Below are positions 23,581-63,977 of a DNA stretch of 64,000 nucleotides, piece by piece. The translations under genes and the position numbers were made by a program. Source of the DNA: Hyperoodon ampullatus. Taxonomy: Eukaryota; Chordata; Mammalia; Artiodactyla; Ziphiidae. Under the pieces are notes generated by a model that was given only the letters and a program-made list of their open reading frames with translations, had not been told where the DNA came from and made no database searches. Positions within the stretch are counted from its first letter, which is position 1. Each line of letters begins with the position of its first letter. Location of the stretch: contig OX457058.1 of the NCBI GenBank assembly GCA_949752795.1, positions 167,898,223-167,962,222 on the forward strand, written 5' to 3'.

Positions 23581-25939
23581 AGGTTTCCTGAGAAAATGAT
23601 TCTGAGACACTCACAATATATAGAAATTAGGTAGGTGAAGTGGGAAAGAAAGCAGAAGGCACTGACTAAAGTGTTTTAGGCAAAGGAAAACAACATGAGC
23701 ATAGCTCCAAAGGGCAAGAATGTATATGAGACACCGACACAGAAAGCCCTAGACCTAAGCTAACGATACCAGGCATTGAGATTTTATCAGAGTCTGTCTC
23801 TTATTCTGTATCCCGAGAAAAGGAGAAATAAGTATTCCCAAGGACCATAGATTTACATATCATCAAATTACTTCTCTTTTTCTCAGGACTATTTCAAGAG
23901 ACTTCTGGCATGTAATTTATCTCTGTTAGTTAATATTAACGATTGCTATTTAACTTGAGTCAGATTCAATTTGGAAGACATCCAACCATTAATGGTCATT
24001 CAGTTACACAAAAATCAGTTGAGCACTTCTTCCCACCACTTTCTCATAGACATACATGTGAGGCAGTATATAAACACACACTGAAAAAATTAAAAGTTAA
24101 AAATTTAAAAGACTGGCACACACTTTTAATTATAAAAAAGAAAAAAATACAAAAATACAGTTTTCTCTGGAACCCACATATAATCGATACCCTGTACACA
24201 TAGTTGATTTGAAAGCTACATTTACTTAGTTTTAAGTCATTTATCTGCATAAGATAAAGCATTTCTCATGTGCTTATGGTTTTCTTTGCGTATGAATATG
24301 AACTTCTTCAAATGGACATGATTACACTTATGACCAATTGGCTTGGTGATGGTAAGTGATGTTTTATTCCTGTTTTTTCCTCCATGCTTGGAAACTAGAA
24401 CTTTGTTTCTACGTATTTGTTTCTTCATTATCACTCCACCTCTATGACGAAATTATTTGGAATCAGCAGATAGTCTTTTCCATAAATGTAAGCTTCCAGA
24501 TGTTTTTTATAAGTATGCTATAGTAACCCTCCTCCCTTCAAAAATTTTATTGATGGTTTCTGTAACTGTGACCATATCCTAGAGACAGTAAGCAGAAAGG
24601 TTAATCTCAGATTAAGTAAATTCCTCAGTAGCTTAGCTCTAAGGACTTGTAACTTCTCTAGTAAATAATGCTGTGTATACTAAACTGGTGATGACTACCC
24701 TGCCATGTTGGTTAATGCTATGGATGATAAATTGCTTTCCAGTAACTTTCATCCCACCAAACGGGTAAAGACAGCACTGAGTGAAAGAATCTCTTTCCTT
24801 AAAATTCTACAATAGGTATAACAAATTCACCTAGAGGTTTTTTTTTCCCCTGCCAAGATTCACAACCTGGATGCAAATTATTGCCACTGTGACTCACTGT
24901 TACTGATGAAGTGTGTTAAACCCCTCAGGTATGCTGGGGAAGAAAAAAAGTGAAAAACTATTATCTTGTTTCATATATCCAGGTAATATCATTAGGAAAA
25001 AAAATTTTTAATTCTGTCAGCTTTCAAGAAAGAACCAGGAATAGGGACCCCCAGAGCATTTATTATCTCCAAAGCAGAGACAGAATGCTAGACACACAGA
25101 GCAACTCATGCCTCTTAGAACTGTACACTCTGAGCCAAAAAACAATGACATCATTCCTAACATTTTCCTGTTTTGTTGTTTCTCCAACTTACTTTCTCCT
25201 GGACTAGGAAAAGGAAAACTTTTCCCCTTTGTTTTTTCTCAAGCTTAGTGTTTTCTGGACTGGGAAAAGAAACAAACCTGACTGTGATCAAATCTGTCAT
25301 AATGTTTCCATCACTCTTCCAGCCCTGTTGTACTCATTTATTCCCCTCACTTTCAAGAAAACAGATGTCATTTTTCTAATTCTACAAGAGAAAGGACATG
25401 TGTGTTGCGTGCATGGACACACACACACTTTAAGGCAAATCCTACCACTTAATGTTACTTTCTTGACTCTTGCTAACACTATTTCCCTGAAAAAGCCCCC
25501 TGTCTTTAGCCCACTTTTCCTTTTGCCTTGTCCATATGTTTCAAAAAATTAAAAATATCTTTAAGAAAAAAAAAAGAAATAAAATGTTTTTAGAAAAGAC
25601 TACTTTTTCAATGTCCCAGAGAAGAAACTGTGCTTAGTTAATAAACAATCTAGTTTTAACATTTTAAGAAAATGTTTCTGAGGCCTTTTGCCTCTCCTTC
25701 CTTTGTTTTCCAGTCTTAAAAGACAGAAAATAATTAACATATGTGACTACATTGGGGAGTATAAGTATGAATACACACACACATACACACATGGAGAAAG
25801 TAAATGCAGAAAACTGAGCATACTTTCTCTTTGGCTTTCCCAGATACTCTAAAAATAATCTCTTATAATACAAAGACGTCCATTGTCTTCTTTGGTTAAA
25901 GTCAATTAAAAAAAAATCACATTTAGAAAATCAACCTCA
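23581..25939. other. intergenic sequence, no gene recognised
   Basis: No confident element. A local imperfect tandem duplication lies at about 25165-25285, and a small (CA)n near 25770-25790. Short open frames (for example 25229-25552) have no recognisable domain. Confidence 0.45.
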
Positions 25940-26322
25940 AGGCTTCCCTGGTGGTGCAGTGGTTAAGAATTCGCCTGCCAATGCAGGGGACATGGGTTTG
26001 AGCCCTGGTCTGGGAGGATCCCACATGCCACGGAGCAACTAAGCCCGTGAGCCACCACTACTGAGCCTGCGCTTTGGAGCCCGCGAGCCACAACTGCTGA
26101 GCCCGTGTGCCACAATTGCTGAGCCCGTGTGCCACAACTGCTGAAGCCCATGCACCTAGAGCCTATGCTCCGCAACGAGAAGCCACCGCAATGAGAAGCC
26201 CACGCACCGCAATGAAGAGTAGCCCCCGCTCGCCACAACTAGAGAAAGCCCGTGTGCAGCAACAAAGACCCAACACAGCCATAAATAAATAAATAAATAA
26301 ATTTATTTTAAAAAGAAAGAAA
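25940..26322 (+). repeat. long-form SINE with internal tandem duplication
   Basis: Perfect 14-bp flanking duplications gaaaatcaacctca (25926-25939, 26323-26336). Around 26090-26150 the unit 'gctgagcccgtgtgccacaa' is present in near-identical tandem copies, which makes the element longer (383 bp) than sister copies. Confidence 0.92.
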
Positions 26323-27940
26323 GAAAATCAACCTCATCTCTACTATCTTTTAAAGCCAGGAAAACCCAAATATACAAGTAACCCAGATAAAAATTGATTT
26401 GCAAGTGGTATTGTTCTTACAATAACCACAGTACTTCCCTAGGTTAAGAATTCTGAGGTAATTCTTTTCAAATGGCCACTTGATATATACGTACATCCTG
26501 TTTTAGCTCAGAGTAGCTCAAGGAAAATACCTCCGAATGTACTTCTTTAGGGAAAAAACCCCAGATAACTCATCAATATATTACGAACATGAGCATTTGA
26601 AGTAACCTAAGACAGAAGGAAATTAAATGATGACAATTAGTATATGAAAGAGTCATACGGAAGGAAGACCAGGAACAGATTTTCTGATCTTGTATGTGCT
26701 CATTCATTGACTGAAATCCATCAAATTTTACTCAGAAATATTCTGTGTGTTCTGATATATTCACTATAAGCTTTATGAGGGCAGTTTTTGTTTATTAGGT
26801 GTATTCCCAGCATCTAAAAATGAGTGATACAAGGTAGTTATCCAACAAATATTTGTTGAATAAACATCCCTATGTTCTAGGTAGGTGGGAATTTACACTA
26901 GAGGACCCTTCAGATCTTGTCCAGACACAAGAGTCAATGATTTTATTATCATTGACCAAATTAGTTTTCAGATTTTCTATGAAGAGAGCAAAAATTGAGC
27001 ATGAGTTTTGGTAAACAGCGGAGATGGGGGAGAGAAGGAGGAAGGAGGGGAGTGAGGAAAGGAGGAAAGGGAAGGATAGTATAAGAATTTTGTATACATT
27101 TCTCTGAAGGAAATCTAAATTATGACAAGGTGTCTTATGTAAAAAGAAAAAGCGTACAGTATTAGGCACCTTGCTGAGAGATCACTATACGACTACATCA
27201 TTATGAGTAAGAAAATATTACCCACCTTCCTTATCCCCAGACTTACTATCTGTGAGGACATGTTCTTAATACTGAGCTGTATATAGGGTTAGGTTTACTT
27301 CTCTGAACAGCCTCTTCTCTGAATCCCTTTCTTAAATTCTATCAGAAAAGGTCTTCAAAATTCTCATCCTGTCCTTCGAGGATTAGAACTGTGACCTAAC
27401 CAATCTTTTACTCAGGTTCTTTTCTACAGAAGATTTATGAATGCTGTTTAGGCTGGTAAATAACTTAAGTAGGTTATTTACATCCTACAGGAAAATTTCA
27501 AAGCTGGACACAATCTAAGTATCCTTCCATTTTATACAGGAACCAAACTTAACTGGTTCCCTGCAAAAAAAAAAAAAAAAAAAAAGTTTAAAATAAACGA
27601 ATACAATTTTTGTGCTTGGTAATGATACATAGTAAGCTGTTAACATGCAACAATAACATAAAATCTGATGAATACTCAGCAACTCATGAAATTTAGCATC
27701 AATTATGTTATAAATACTGCTCAGAATTTCAGAAATTATTTTCTTTCTAGGTCTATTTTTCCTAGGCTGTAACTCATAGTGTGAGGTTATCATATTTCTC
27801 TTTTCTATAATTAAGAAATACATCAATGAATTTTAAAAGTAAATGTACTAATAGTGTATAGTCCAGCATTATCTCTCTCCACAGGAAGATACTGGCCTTT
27901 AGCTATCACTTCACTGAGCAATATAACATGACTCAGTACG
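26323..27940. other. intergenic sequence with L2 fragment
   Basis: An L2 3' end is visible at about 26735-26870 ('ctttatgagggcagtttttg', 'acaaatatttgttgaataaa'). A purine-rich run lies at 27020-27075 and a poly(A) run at 27565-27585. No gene recognised. Confidence 0.55.
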
Positions 27941-27944
27941 CTCA

Positions 27945-30130
27945 TTCATTTTTTTTCTGTTTATGCACTGCTATATCCCTAACACCCAAAATACTGCCTA
28001 TCAGTTAAATGAATGAATGAACAAATATTTACTATGTATCCATTATGTGCCAGGAACTGTGCTAGCCTCAGGAATGCAACAGTAAACAGGACTCTGCTTT
28101 TGTGGAAACTGCAGTGTAGAAGAGACAATAAACAAAAATTATGCAATTATTTAATCACAACTATGATAAAAGCTATAAAGGAAAATTATATATGAAAATA
28201 GGACCTAACATTGCCTAAGATGTAAAAAAAAGGCTTTTCTGAGGGACAGACATTTAAGTTAGCACCTAAAAAAACAATGGGATCTGGCAAAGGGAAGACC
28301 AAAGAAGAAAACTATGCCATATGGATGAAAAAACATGTGCAAAGATCCTGAAGAAACTAGGTGAATACTGCCTTCCAAGAACGTAAAATAGATCAGTGGG
28401 AATAGTTCAAGATGAGGCTGGAATGGAAGGCAGAGCTCAGACTATGCAGGGCCTTATAAATTGTGTGAAGGATTTTGGACTTCACACCAAGAGCAATGGG
28501 AATGAAGGAGTGACAATCATATCTGCGTTTTAAAAATACCACTCTGGCTGCTGGGTGGAGAATGTATTAGAGGGAAACAAGAGGGAGACCGATTATGGGG
28601 AAAGTACACTACTACAGGTGGAAGATGACTAGGTAAGTTACAGTATAGATGGAGAAGTGGGTGCATTGAAGATCTACTTATGATGTACATTTCTGAATAG
28701 GGTGATTGACTGACTATGGAAGATGAGAGGGGAGTTCCAAGTTGATTTGTAGGTTTCTGGGATGACCAACCAGGTGGATGATAGTTCATTTTACTTAGAT
28801 GGGGAGCAATGGAGGCCAGATTTGTGGTAGGAATGGGAAATCAAAAGCTGTGCTTGGGATAATGTTCAGGAAAAGATGTCCACATTAGTCAAATGATAGT
28901 GAAGCTCGTTAGCAAGATTTGTATACAAGCATAAATTTGGCAGCCTTCAGCAAGTAGACAGCATTTGCAGCCATGGGAATAGATAAGATTGCCCTGAGAC
29001 ATAATGTAGAAGGAGAAGAGAGGATGGTCTAGGACTGAGTACTAAAGAATTCCCAATTTTTAAACTGCATGAAGATGAGCCAACAGAGAACAAAGAAAAG
29101 GATAGTCTAGAAAGGTAGTAAGACAACACACAAAGCTTGAAAGCTAAGGGAAGAAATGGTTTCAAGGAGGAAGAGCTCTACTGTTAAGAAAACTGAGTAA
29201 TAAAAAATAGCTGAAAAGCACTTAAAGCTTCAGCATGAGGTTCAGTGGCATGGCAAGGATGGAAGAATGAAGAAAACAGGCTAAGAACAGAGCAGTTAGA
29301 CATTACCTATGAAGAGGAGACCAAATAAACCAGAATCTAGAATAGGGTGGGAGGTCTAGGAATTTCTTAAAAGAAGGAAGTAGGCCACAGAGAGGCCTGA
29401 AATGTAGGTGACCTAACATACTATGCTGAGAAACTAATGCTCCTACTCATTAATTACACCTAAGTTCTTAATAATTACTCAGGAATTTGTTGGGATTGTT
29501 TTCTACCGGTTACAATACTTGTTATGCAAGCAGAAATGAAGGTTTTAGCTGGGAATGAATAGCCTGGTGAGAGAAGGAAAGTGAAGAAAGAATAAAATTT
29601 CCTGCGATAATGAAAACAGAACTTCCGGGAATCTTCACAGGCCACATGTAGACTCATTCATAGTAGTGTAGCCCAGGGGGATCCCAGGGGATCTGGGAAG
29701 ACAGATCCACACCAGGAGCATGCCGCATTGTCCTTGCTTTATATAATGTTTCCATAGGTTCCTTCATCAATACAGAAACTTGACCTCCACAATGATGTCT
29801 GTTGGGTTCTTTACACTGAACTTATCACCAACCTATTTTGAGATAGTCATGCATGCACCAAGGAGCTTTGAATGATGATAGGAAGACTCCAGTAGAGGAG
29901 AGGCTCAAGGAATGAGAGAATAGGTGTATTAAAAGGAATGAGATTCCTGAAAAAGCAGAGTATTGGATTCAGAATTGACAAGAAAGAACTGACTTTCTAA
30001 CATAACAGAGGATAGATACAAGTAAGAATAAGTTTGTGGATATGACAATGGGATGGTGAAGGAATGCCTGACACTGTTTTTTTGTGTGAAGCATGAAATA
30101 AGATATTCTATTACTAAGAGTAAAGACAGG
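27945..30130 (+). repeat. long ancient interspersed repeat (~2 kb), family not named
   Basis: From 'acaaatatttactatgtatc' / 'tgtgccaggaactgtgctag' onward, the text follows an old mammalian repeat I recognise by phrase ('gggccttataaattgtgtga', 'ccactctggctgctgggtgg', 'gactgagtactaaagaattc'). An L2-like end sits just before it (27945-28000). No open frame of substance. Confidence 0.55.
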
Positions 30131-31130
30131 AGTAGGTGGGTTGAAGACTAGAAGAGGGTGGAAGGAAGTACAAACTTTTTCACGGTAAGTCAGCTGATAA
30201 AAGAAATGAACTAAGATTGCTAGTTTGGCAGAGTCAGTGATTACGAATTCACAGTGCTGCCAATCTGCCTGGTTTCGTGTGTTTCAGATCAGAGATTTAA
30301 ACCTTTCCTAATTCCTTCGGCTGTATTTAATTATTTCTTTAGTTGAGACTCTAAAGCATTTTGTCCATACCTCAAATCCTGCTTCTTATTGCAATCCTGC
30401 TTTATATTGTTTTATTTCCCTAAATTAAACCCCAGAGTAAAGAGCATCTTTGTGTCCCGGAAAGCACCTAGAACAGTTCTTTGCGTGAAGTACTATAGAT
30501 ATTTTTGTATTTATTAAATATATAAAAATGACTCATTTTAAAATTTGTTTTTAAGTTAGTCCATACGTTGTATAATCAAGAAAGATTAACGATCTAGAAT
30601 TAAACTAAAAGATAACTCAGAGCCACAGTCAACCAAATTTCTCTCTGTTAAAATATATCTAGTTCTGCAATTAAGGAAAAATCTATTTTATTCTCCTGCC
30701 TCAGAAACTAAAGAATGGTGACCTAGAAAACAAATTCCACATCATGAGAAAACGAAAACCATCATATTCTAAAAGACATATCTCATTCAGTGATTTATCC
30801 CAGCATGGAATCAGATACCTTTTAGCCATTTGAGCATACAGACCTTTCTTTCTAGACATCTACTGCTATTATCAGAGTCCTATGGTTTAATATAGTTATA
30901 CAGTTGCTATAGTTATATGATTTAATTTAGTTATTGATTTTAATACTGTTATTTTAGAGATCAGACATTTTATACATGAAAAGGTTTAAAAATCTGTAAC
31001 TACTAAGTTAAAAAATGTTTCCACGAGGAAATTACTGAAAATGTAGGCAGCATTCATCTTCCAATAATTCATCACCCATAAATATAATCTAATTTTATAG
31101 AGCTACATTAATTCTTGTAAACAAATAAAC
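30131..31130. other. intergenic sequence with possible L2 end
   Basis: 30290-30530 contains L2-like 3' wording ('aaagcacctagaacagttct'). The remainder, AT-rich, holds nothing recognised. Confidence 0.45.
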
Positions 31131-31139
31131 AAAAACCTC

Positions 31140-31900
31140 AATAAAATAGAGTTGGAAGACCAGAAGGGGGAGCTCTCATGCCCTGCAATGCTAGCAGAGC
31201 CCAACAAGAAGAAGGAAGACTCCTCTTCTTTCCTGGCAAGGACACAGCCAATGAAAAGCCATGGACTCTTTGTTTATGGTAGCCCTCCCAACTTCCTTTT
31301 CCTCCCTGTAACAGTGTTCTCCTTTGCTGGCAGGCGGGGACTTGCACGTGACTCACCATGTAGCCAACCCCAAGTTGCAATCTTCTGCTGATCCCAAATA
31401 AATCCATCTTTCCTAGAGAAATATCTGGCAGTTTTGAATAAAAAATGTTGTTTGTCATATCAGTAAACAAAGGACACTGCCATCAAGCTGCCCCAGACAG
31501 TGAGCCCGGAGGGAACTCAGGACAGAGACAAACAGGCTGCACCTGCAATGGTGCACCTGGAGAGAACTCAGGATGGGAAAGCACAGGATACTGGACCCAG
31601 AGAGCTGAGGTGCACATCAGAGGAATGAATTCAATGAGCCTTGTGTCTTCCCACACACAGAAAAGTACTAAACTCCTTGAGATGCCTGGTTTTCTTTGGT
31701 TAACGGTAGACTTTTGATGTCCTGACTACCTGGTCTTCGCTGCAACAACCCCTATATACCCTGGCTCCTCCCTTACCTCTTCGGGGCAGTCCCTCAGAAC
31801 TATCTGACAGGCTGTCTTCTGGGCTTGAAATCCTTAGAAAACCACTGAATAAAACATAATCCTCAACTTTTATGTTGTGTATTTTTTTTCAGTCAACACA
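31140..31900 (+). mobile_element. ERV1-type LTR-like sequence, diverged
   Basis: Two LTR-like segments: about 31140-31440 ending near 'caaataaatccatctttcc', and about 31460-31895 with a TATA-like 'ctatataccctggctcctcc', 'tctgacaggctgtcttctgg' and an AATAAA ('gaataaaacataatcctc'). No gag, pol or env reading frame is linked. The boundaries and family are uncertain. Confidence 0.5.
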
Positions 31901-32099
31901 GTCTATTTATTTCAGGTCAACACTCTTTAATACCTTTTTAAGTCTTAAATCTGTATTTCAAAATGGACAGGTACTTCATATACATCCACTTTTCATAACT
32001 CTCTTCTCAGTGTTTCGGCCAGAACTTCAAGCCTTTGAAATTTATTGTTGAACAAGAATTACAACTAACATACCAGAAGAACACTAGGAGGTATCTGCC

Positions 32100-32552
32100 A
32101 CAGTTACTTTTATGTGTCAGCTTGATTGGCCAGGGTGCCCAGATTAAACATTATTTCCGGGTGTGTCTGTGAGGGTATTTCCGGATGAGATTAGCACTTG
32201 CATCAATGTGGGTGGGCATCTTTTAATCTGTTGAGGCCTGAAAAGAACAGAAGGCAGAGGAAAGAGGATTTGCCCTTTTTTTTTTTTCCTGCCTCACTGC
32301 TTGAGTTGGGACTTCTCATCTCATCTTCTCCTGACCTCAGACTGGGATTTATACTATTGGTTCCTCTGGTTCTCAAGCCTGTGGACTTGGACTGAATTAT
32401 ACCACTGGCTTTCCTGGGTCTCCAGCTTGCATGGCAGATTGTGGGATTTCTCGGCTTCCACTAAACATAAGCCAATTCCTCATAATTAAAAGAAAACTTA
32501 TATCACCCTCCCTACCTATCTTCTATTGGTGCCATTTCTCTGGAAACCCTAA
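32100..32552 (+). mobile_element. MLT2-like solo LTR (ERVL)
   Basis: Contains 'ttttatgtgtcagcttgatt', 'gggtgtgtctgtgagggtat' and 'caatgtgggtgggcatcttt', ending 'tctctggaaaccctaatac', all typical of MLT2. A Tigger/MER2-type element lies directly at its 3' end. Confidence 0.78.
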
Positions 32553-32554
32553 TA

Positions 32555-32765
32555 CAGTTGACCCCTGAACAGCACAGGTTTGAACTGCACAGGTCGACTT
32601 ACGTGCAGATTTTTTTCAGTGAGTGCATTCTCCAGTACCACATAATGCAAGGTTAGTTGAATCTGTGAATTCAGAACCACAGGGGGCCAAATGTAAAGTT
32701 ATACTCAAGTTTCAACGGCGTGGAGAGTGGTACCCCTAAGCCCCGTGTTTTTCAAGGGTCATCTG
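32555..32765 (+). mobile_element. MER2/Tigger1-like internally deleted DNA transposon
   Basis: Inverted ends cagttgacccctgaa and ttcaagggtcatctg, preceded by TA. 211 bp, no transposase. Confidence 0.82.
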
Positions 32766-33885
32766 TGAACATTCTCACAACTACTGTAGATACAGACATT
32801 TTATCTGGAACTTCCTTCAATACACCCTACCAAACAACAAAAGTAAACATACAGCTTTGAAATATCCATTACTGCCATAACATAAAGAGTTGAAATTTAT
32901 TGCAAATTTCTGAAATCCTTCATAAAGAAACAATTATTTGATTAAACAAACAGTGGAAATTTTTGTGGGGAAATATAGTTTCTGTACATTAGTATCAGAG
33001 AAATTCACATAACTGTATTCAAACAGAAGATCAGTTTAGGTTATTTTCAGACCACAATTATGTAACTTACGTCAAAATCCCACTGGTTCCCTCTGAACAG
33101 TCTGCTAAGAGCTTACCTGATACACTTCAGTGGTAAGTTCTCTAGTTCTGCTAAAAAATCATACAAAACCAAACAAAAGCCAAACAGAGATATTATGTTT
33201 TGATATGGACTGCAGCTATTTAATTGTATTAATCTGAAGACTTATAAATAAATACACTGCTAGGGATCAGCACTGTGCAAACTATCAGCTATCAGTGTGA
33301 GCTCTCCATGGCTTTCTCTGGTTACCAAGTATCATTTTGGTTCTCTCTCATTGTTATAAGTGGGTAAAGGTCAAGAAATGCCAAGTAAGTACAAAGAGAA
33401 GTTATTTTCTTGCATAGTATCTCATTTTTTTATTACCAGTTTCTAACGTTTTTCTCACAACATGAGTAGCTATTAAGGAAACAATAAGAATATCACCTAT
33501 ATTCAGTACCTCTTCATCTGAAAAAGGCTTAAGTAAACATTAATTAAAATATCTGGGATCTTAGTTGTCAACACTTCTCTAACTGAAGTCTTTTAAATAA
33601 AAAGGTTTTCTTTTAATTTTTTTATTTACCTAGGATTCTAAGGCATACAAGAAACCAAGAAGTCATACCTTTCCTTCAAATTATACATTACACACATATT
33701 GTAAAAATACTGAAAACTAAATAATTAGAAATTGCATTAAATACATGACTACTTATAATAAATTTAGGAATTGAAAGCATTACTAGAACACAAAAAAACT
33801 GCTCAAATAAAATTCTAGACTTTTTAAAACAATAAAGTCTGTTACTTGTCTAAAAGCCAGTACACTTCCTTCTTTGGCAGCTATT
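32766..33885. other. intergenic sequence, nothing recognised
   Basis: AT-rich; no gene or confident repeat seen. Confidence 0.45.
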
Positions 33886-34205
33886 AAAATGGTTGTGTTT
33901 GCAGAGGATTTGTAGGGCAGTGAAACTACTCTGTATGATATGAGTGGTGGATACAGGTCATTTATGTATTTTTCAAAACTCACAGAATGTACAACATAAA
34001 AAGTGAACTATGGACTTTGGGTGACGATGCGTCAATGAAGGTTCAGTGATTTTAACAAATGCACTACTATGGTGCAAGGTGTTGATAGTGGGGGAGACTG
34101 TATAAATGCGGGGGTAGAGGGTATATGGGAACTCTCTGTACCTTCCTCTCAATTTTGCTGTGAACCTGAAACTGCTCGAAAAAACAAAGTCTATTTTTTA
34201 AAAAT
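33886..34205 (+). mobile_element. old L1 3' end
   Basis: 'ctctgtatgatatgagtggt', 'actatggactttgggtgacg' and 'tgtaccttcctctcaatttt' match the same L1 3' UTR family seen at 5520-5800. Confidence 0.85.
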
Positions 34206-35456
34206 CTTTTAAAATAGTTGCCATTTGTCTCAAAGATTCAAAATACCACCACAAAAGGTGATTTTTCTCTTGAAAGTCCATGTGAGTACTCACTAATATG
34301 CCATTTTTCACAAACCTAAAAAAAAAATTATTTCAAAATGCAGTGTCAGAGAGTACCTGTCAACATCCCCGGTATACCATAAGCTCTAGGCACCAGAAGC
34401 AAAGGGCATGTAAAGTATGTACATTTTGTAGCTTGAGGAGGTGGTACCTAGGAAAAGGGGAATTAGTGTTTATTTGGGAAAATCTTAATGAGATACACAG
34501 AACAAGAAACGAAAAAGGCATGCTTAAGCTACAGCAAAGTATACTTGTGGCCTAAAATATCACTATCTATCTCTTGGCATGTGGGGTACAAAGTAAGAGA
34601 GAAAGAAAAATGGAAGATGAAGCACTTAGTCTACCCATTAGCAAAAATAAAGTCACTACTTTCCAAGATCAGGGATGGTGTTATTGGTTTCTCCAAACAA
34701 CTGTGCTTTTTGGTCATAGCTTGTCTGACCAACTAAACTGAAATTATCCCTACATACTGAGTTGTAATGAGTACCCGAGAGAAACTGCAACAGAAAATAT
34801 TTATTTGCTACATAATGTTATCATGTATGGCCAGTTTTAAAATACAGGAACATATTCTAATGTTGTGGATTACAGAACAAGCAATTTATATTTAAAAAAC
34901 TAAAAAAAAGGAAGTGATTATCATAAAATATTAAATTGGCTGTTTAAGCTCATTTAATTCTGCTAATTAGGATGGGCCATATGGATGATAACCTTATTTC
35001 AACTCCAATTAAAACAAAGAGGATGTGAAGGAGGAAACATAGCAAAATGTGTGTACACTGGGTTTCCAATTAAACTTCAACCTTCTGGTGTTTTCATTTA
35101 TTCTTGCCAAAATGTAGTTTTCTATATCTGAAGTTTCTTAGAGATAATAGCTTACTAAGTGGCAATGTGATGACTTAAGGGTAAGTAATGATAAACACAG
35201 GCCACAAACTTTCCCCAAGTGAGAAGAGTTGAAGTGGTCCAATTCACTTTTGCTTTCTGAGGGAAAATATGTAGCGAGGGGTTAAACAGTGGAGTTAAGA
35301 TCTAATCAATCTTGACTAGCAATGAAATAGTGGTAAAGTCTAGTACTAACAGAGACTTGATATAGTGGATTTTGAATATCTATGTAAAGCTTTAAAAAGC
35401 CTATAAACATAATATAGCAGCAACTATCTATGATTGATATTCCCATTGACTATAAT
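34206..35456. other. sequence downstream of TC2N, possibly distal 3' UTR
   Basis: No repeat recognised. It would belong to TC2N if the gene uses a polyadenylation site beyond 35457; an AATAAA on the minus strand near 34800-34805 is one possibility. Otherwise intergenic. Confidence 0.4.
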
Positions 35457-35496
35457 TTATTTAGTTGCCCTAGTAATACTACCCATTTATTTTATT
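35457..35496 (-). terminator. candidate TC2N polyadenylation signals
   Basis: On the minus strand, overlapping AATAAA hexamers occur at 35496-35486 (AATAAAATAAAT) and another at 35462-35457, about 231-270 nt past the TC2N stop. They are the first canonical hexamers downstream. No strong GU-rich element is obvious beyond them, so a longer 3' UTR with a more distal site is equally possible. Confidence 0.4.
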
Positions 35497-35726
35497 GTCT
35501 ATTTCGGCCAGTTTTAAAGCATTTCCTTTACTTTGGATATCTGGTAAAATTCATCCCATTTTTTACCAAGTTTGATTTTCTATTAGATCCATTATATACT
35601 ATAATTATGGCCTCCATAAATAAATTGATAAATGTACTGATCTGTCTCTTCAAATTGGTAGCAAATTGAAATCGTAAGTCTTCTAAAATAATGTCAAGTT
35701 TGTCACCAAATTAATGTGCAGGGTCT

Positions 35727-63425
<27,699 letters not shown>

Positions 63426-63931
63426 CTGTTGGTAGAATAGAAAACAAGTTAACATGATAATGCTTAATATCATTAGATATTATTAAATAAATCACATTAT
63501 CTGTCTTTCTAAGACATAATGAGGGCTTCAAAGCAAAAATGTCTAGAGCAAAATAGATTTTTGTTCCTTTATGCAATTTTATATAACCTAGACTCCTTAT
63601 AAGCTATTAAAATGACATGCTTAAAAACTACTAAATGAACAATCTTAACGTTAAATCTGAAAAAAATTCCACTCTTCATTTTCTCTTTCGACTGATCTAT
63701 CTAAATCAATGTCCAAATAAAATTTGCAAGAAAATGTGACACTCATAGAATGTGTGAGAAAATGTTCACTTCCTCCAAATTGATTCTTTTGGTAATCCAA
63801 AGGCCCTATAATGAATGAGGGCCAATAAACAAACAACTTCATATTTTATGAGTTAGTTTAATACTGAGAATTACACTAACAGAAAAATCTAAAACTCTCT
63901 TTCTCTGTCTCTCTCTGTCTCTCTCTCTAAA

Positions 63932-63977
<46 letters not shown>

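Noticed and set aside
31140..32552. A complete endogenous retrovirus between LTR-like segments
   Set aside because: The LTR-like sequences belong to different families (ERV1-like and MLT2-like), and no retroviral coding region lies between them.
1..35000. 5' exons of a neighbouring gene such as CATSPERB
   Set aside because: In human, CATSPERB lies downstream of TC2N, but I found no exon with splice signals and recognisable peptide here. The human gap is large enough for this window to be wholly intergenic.
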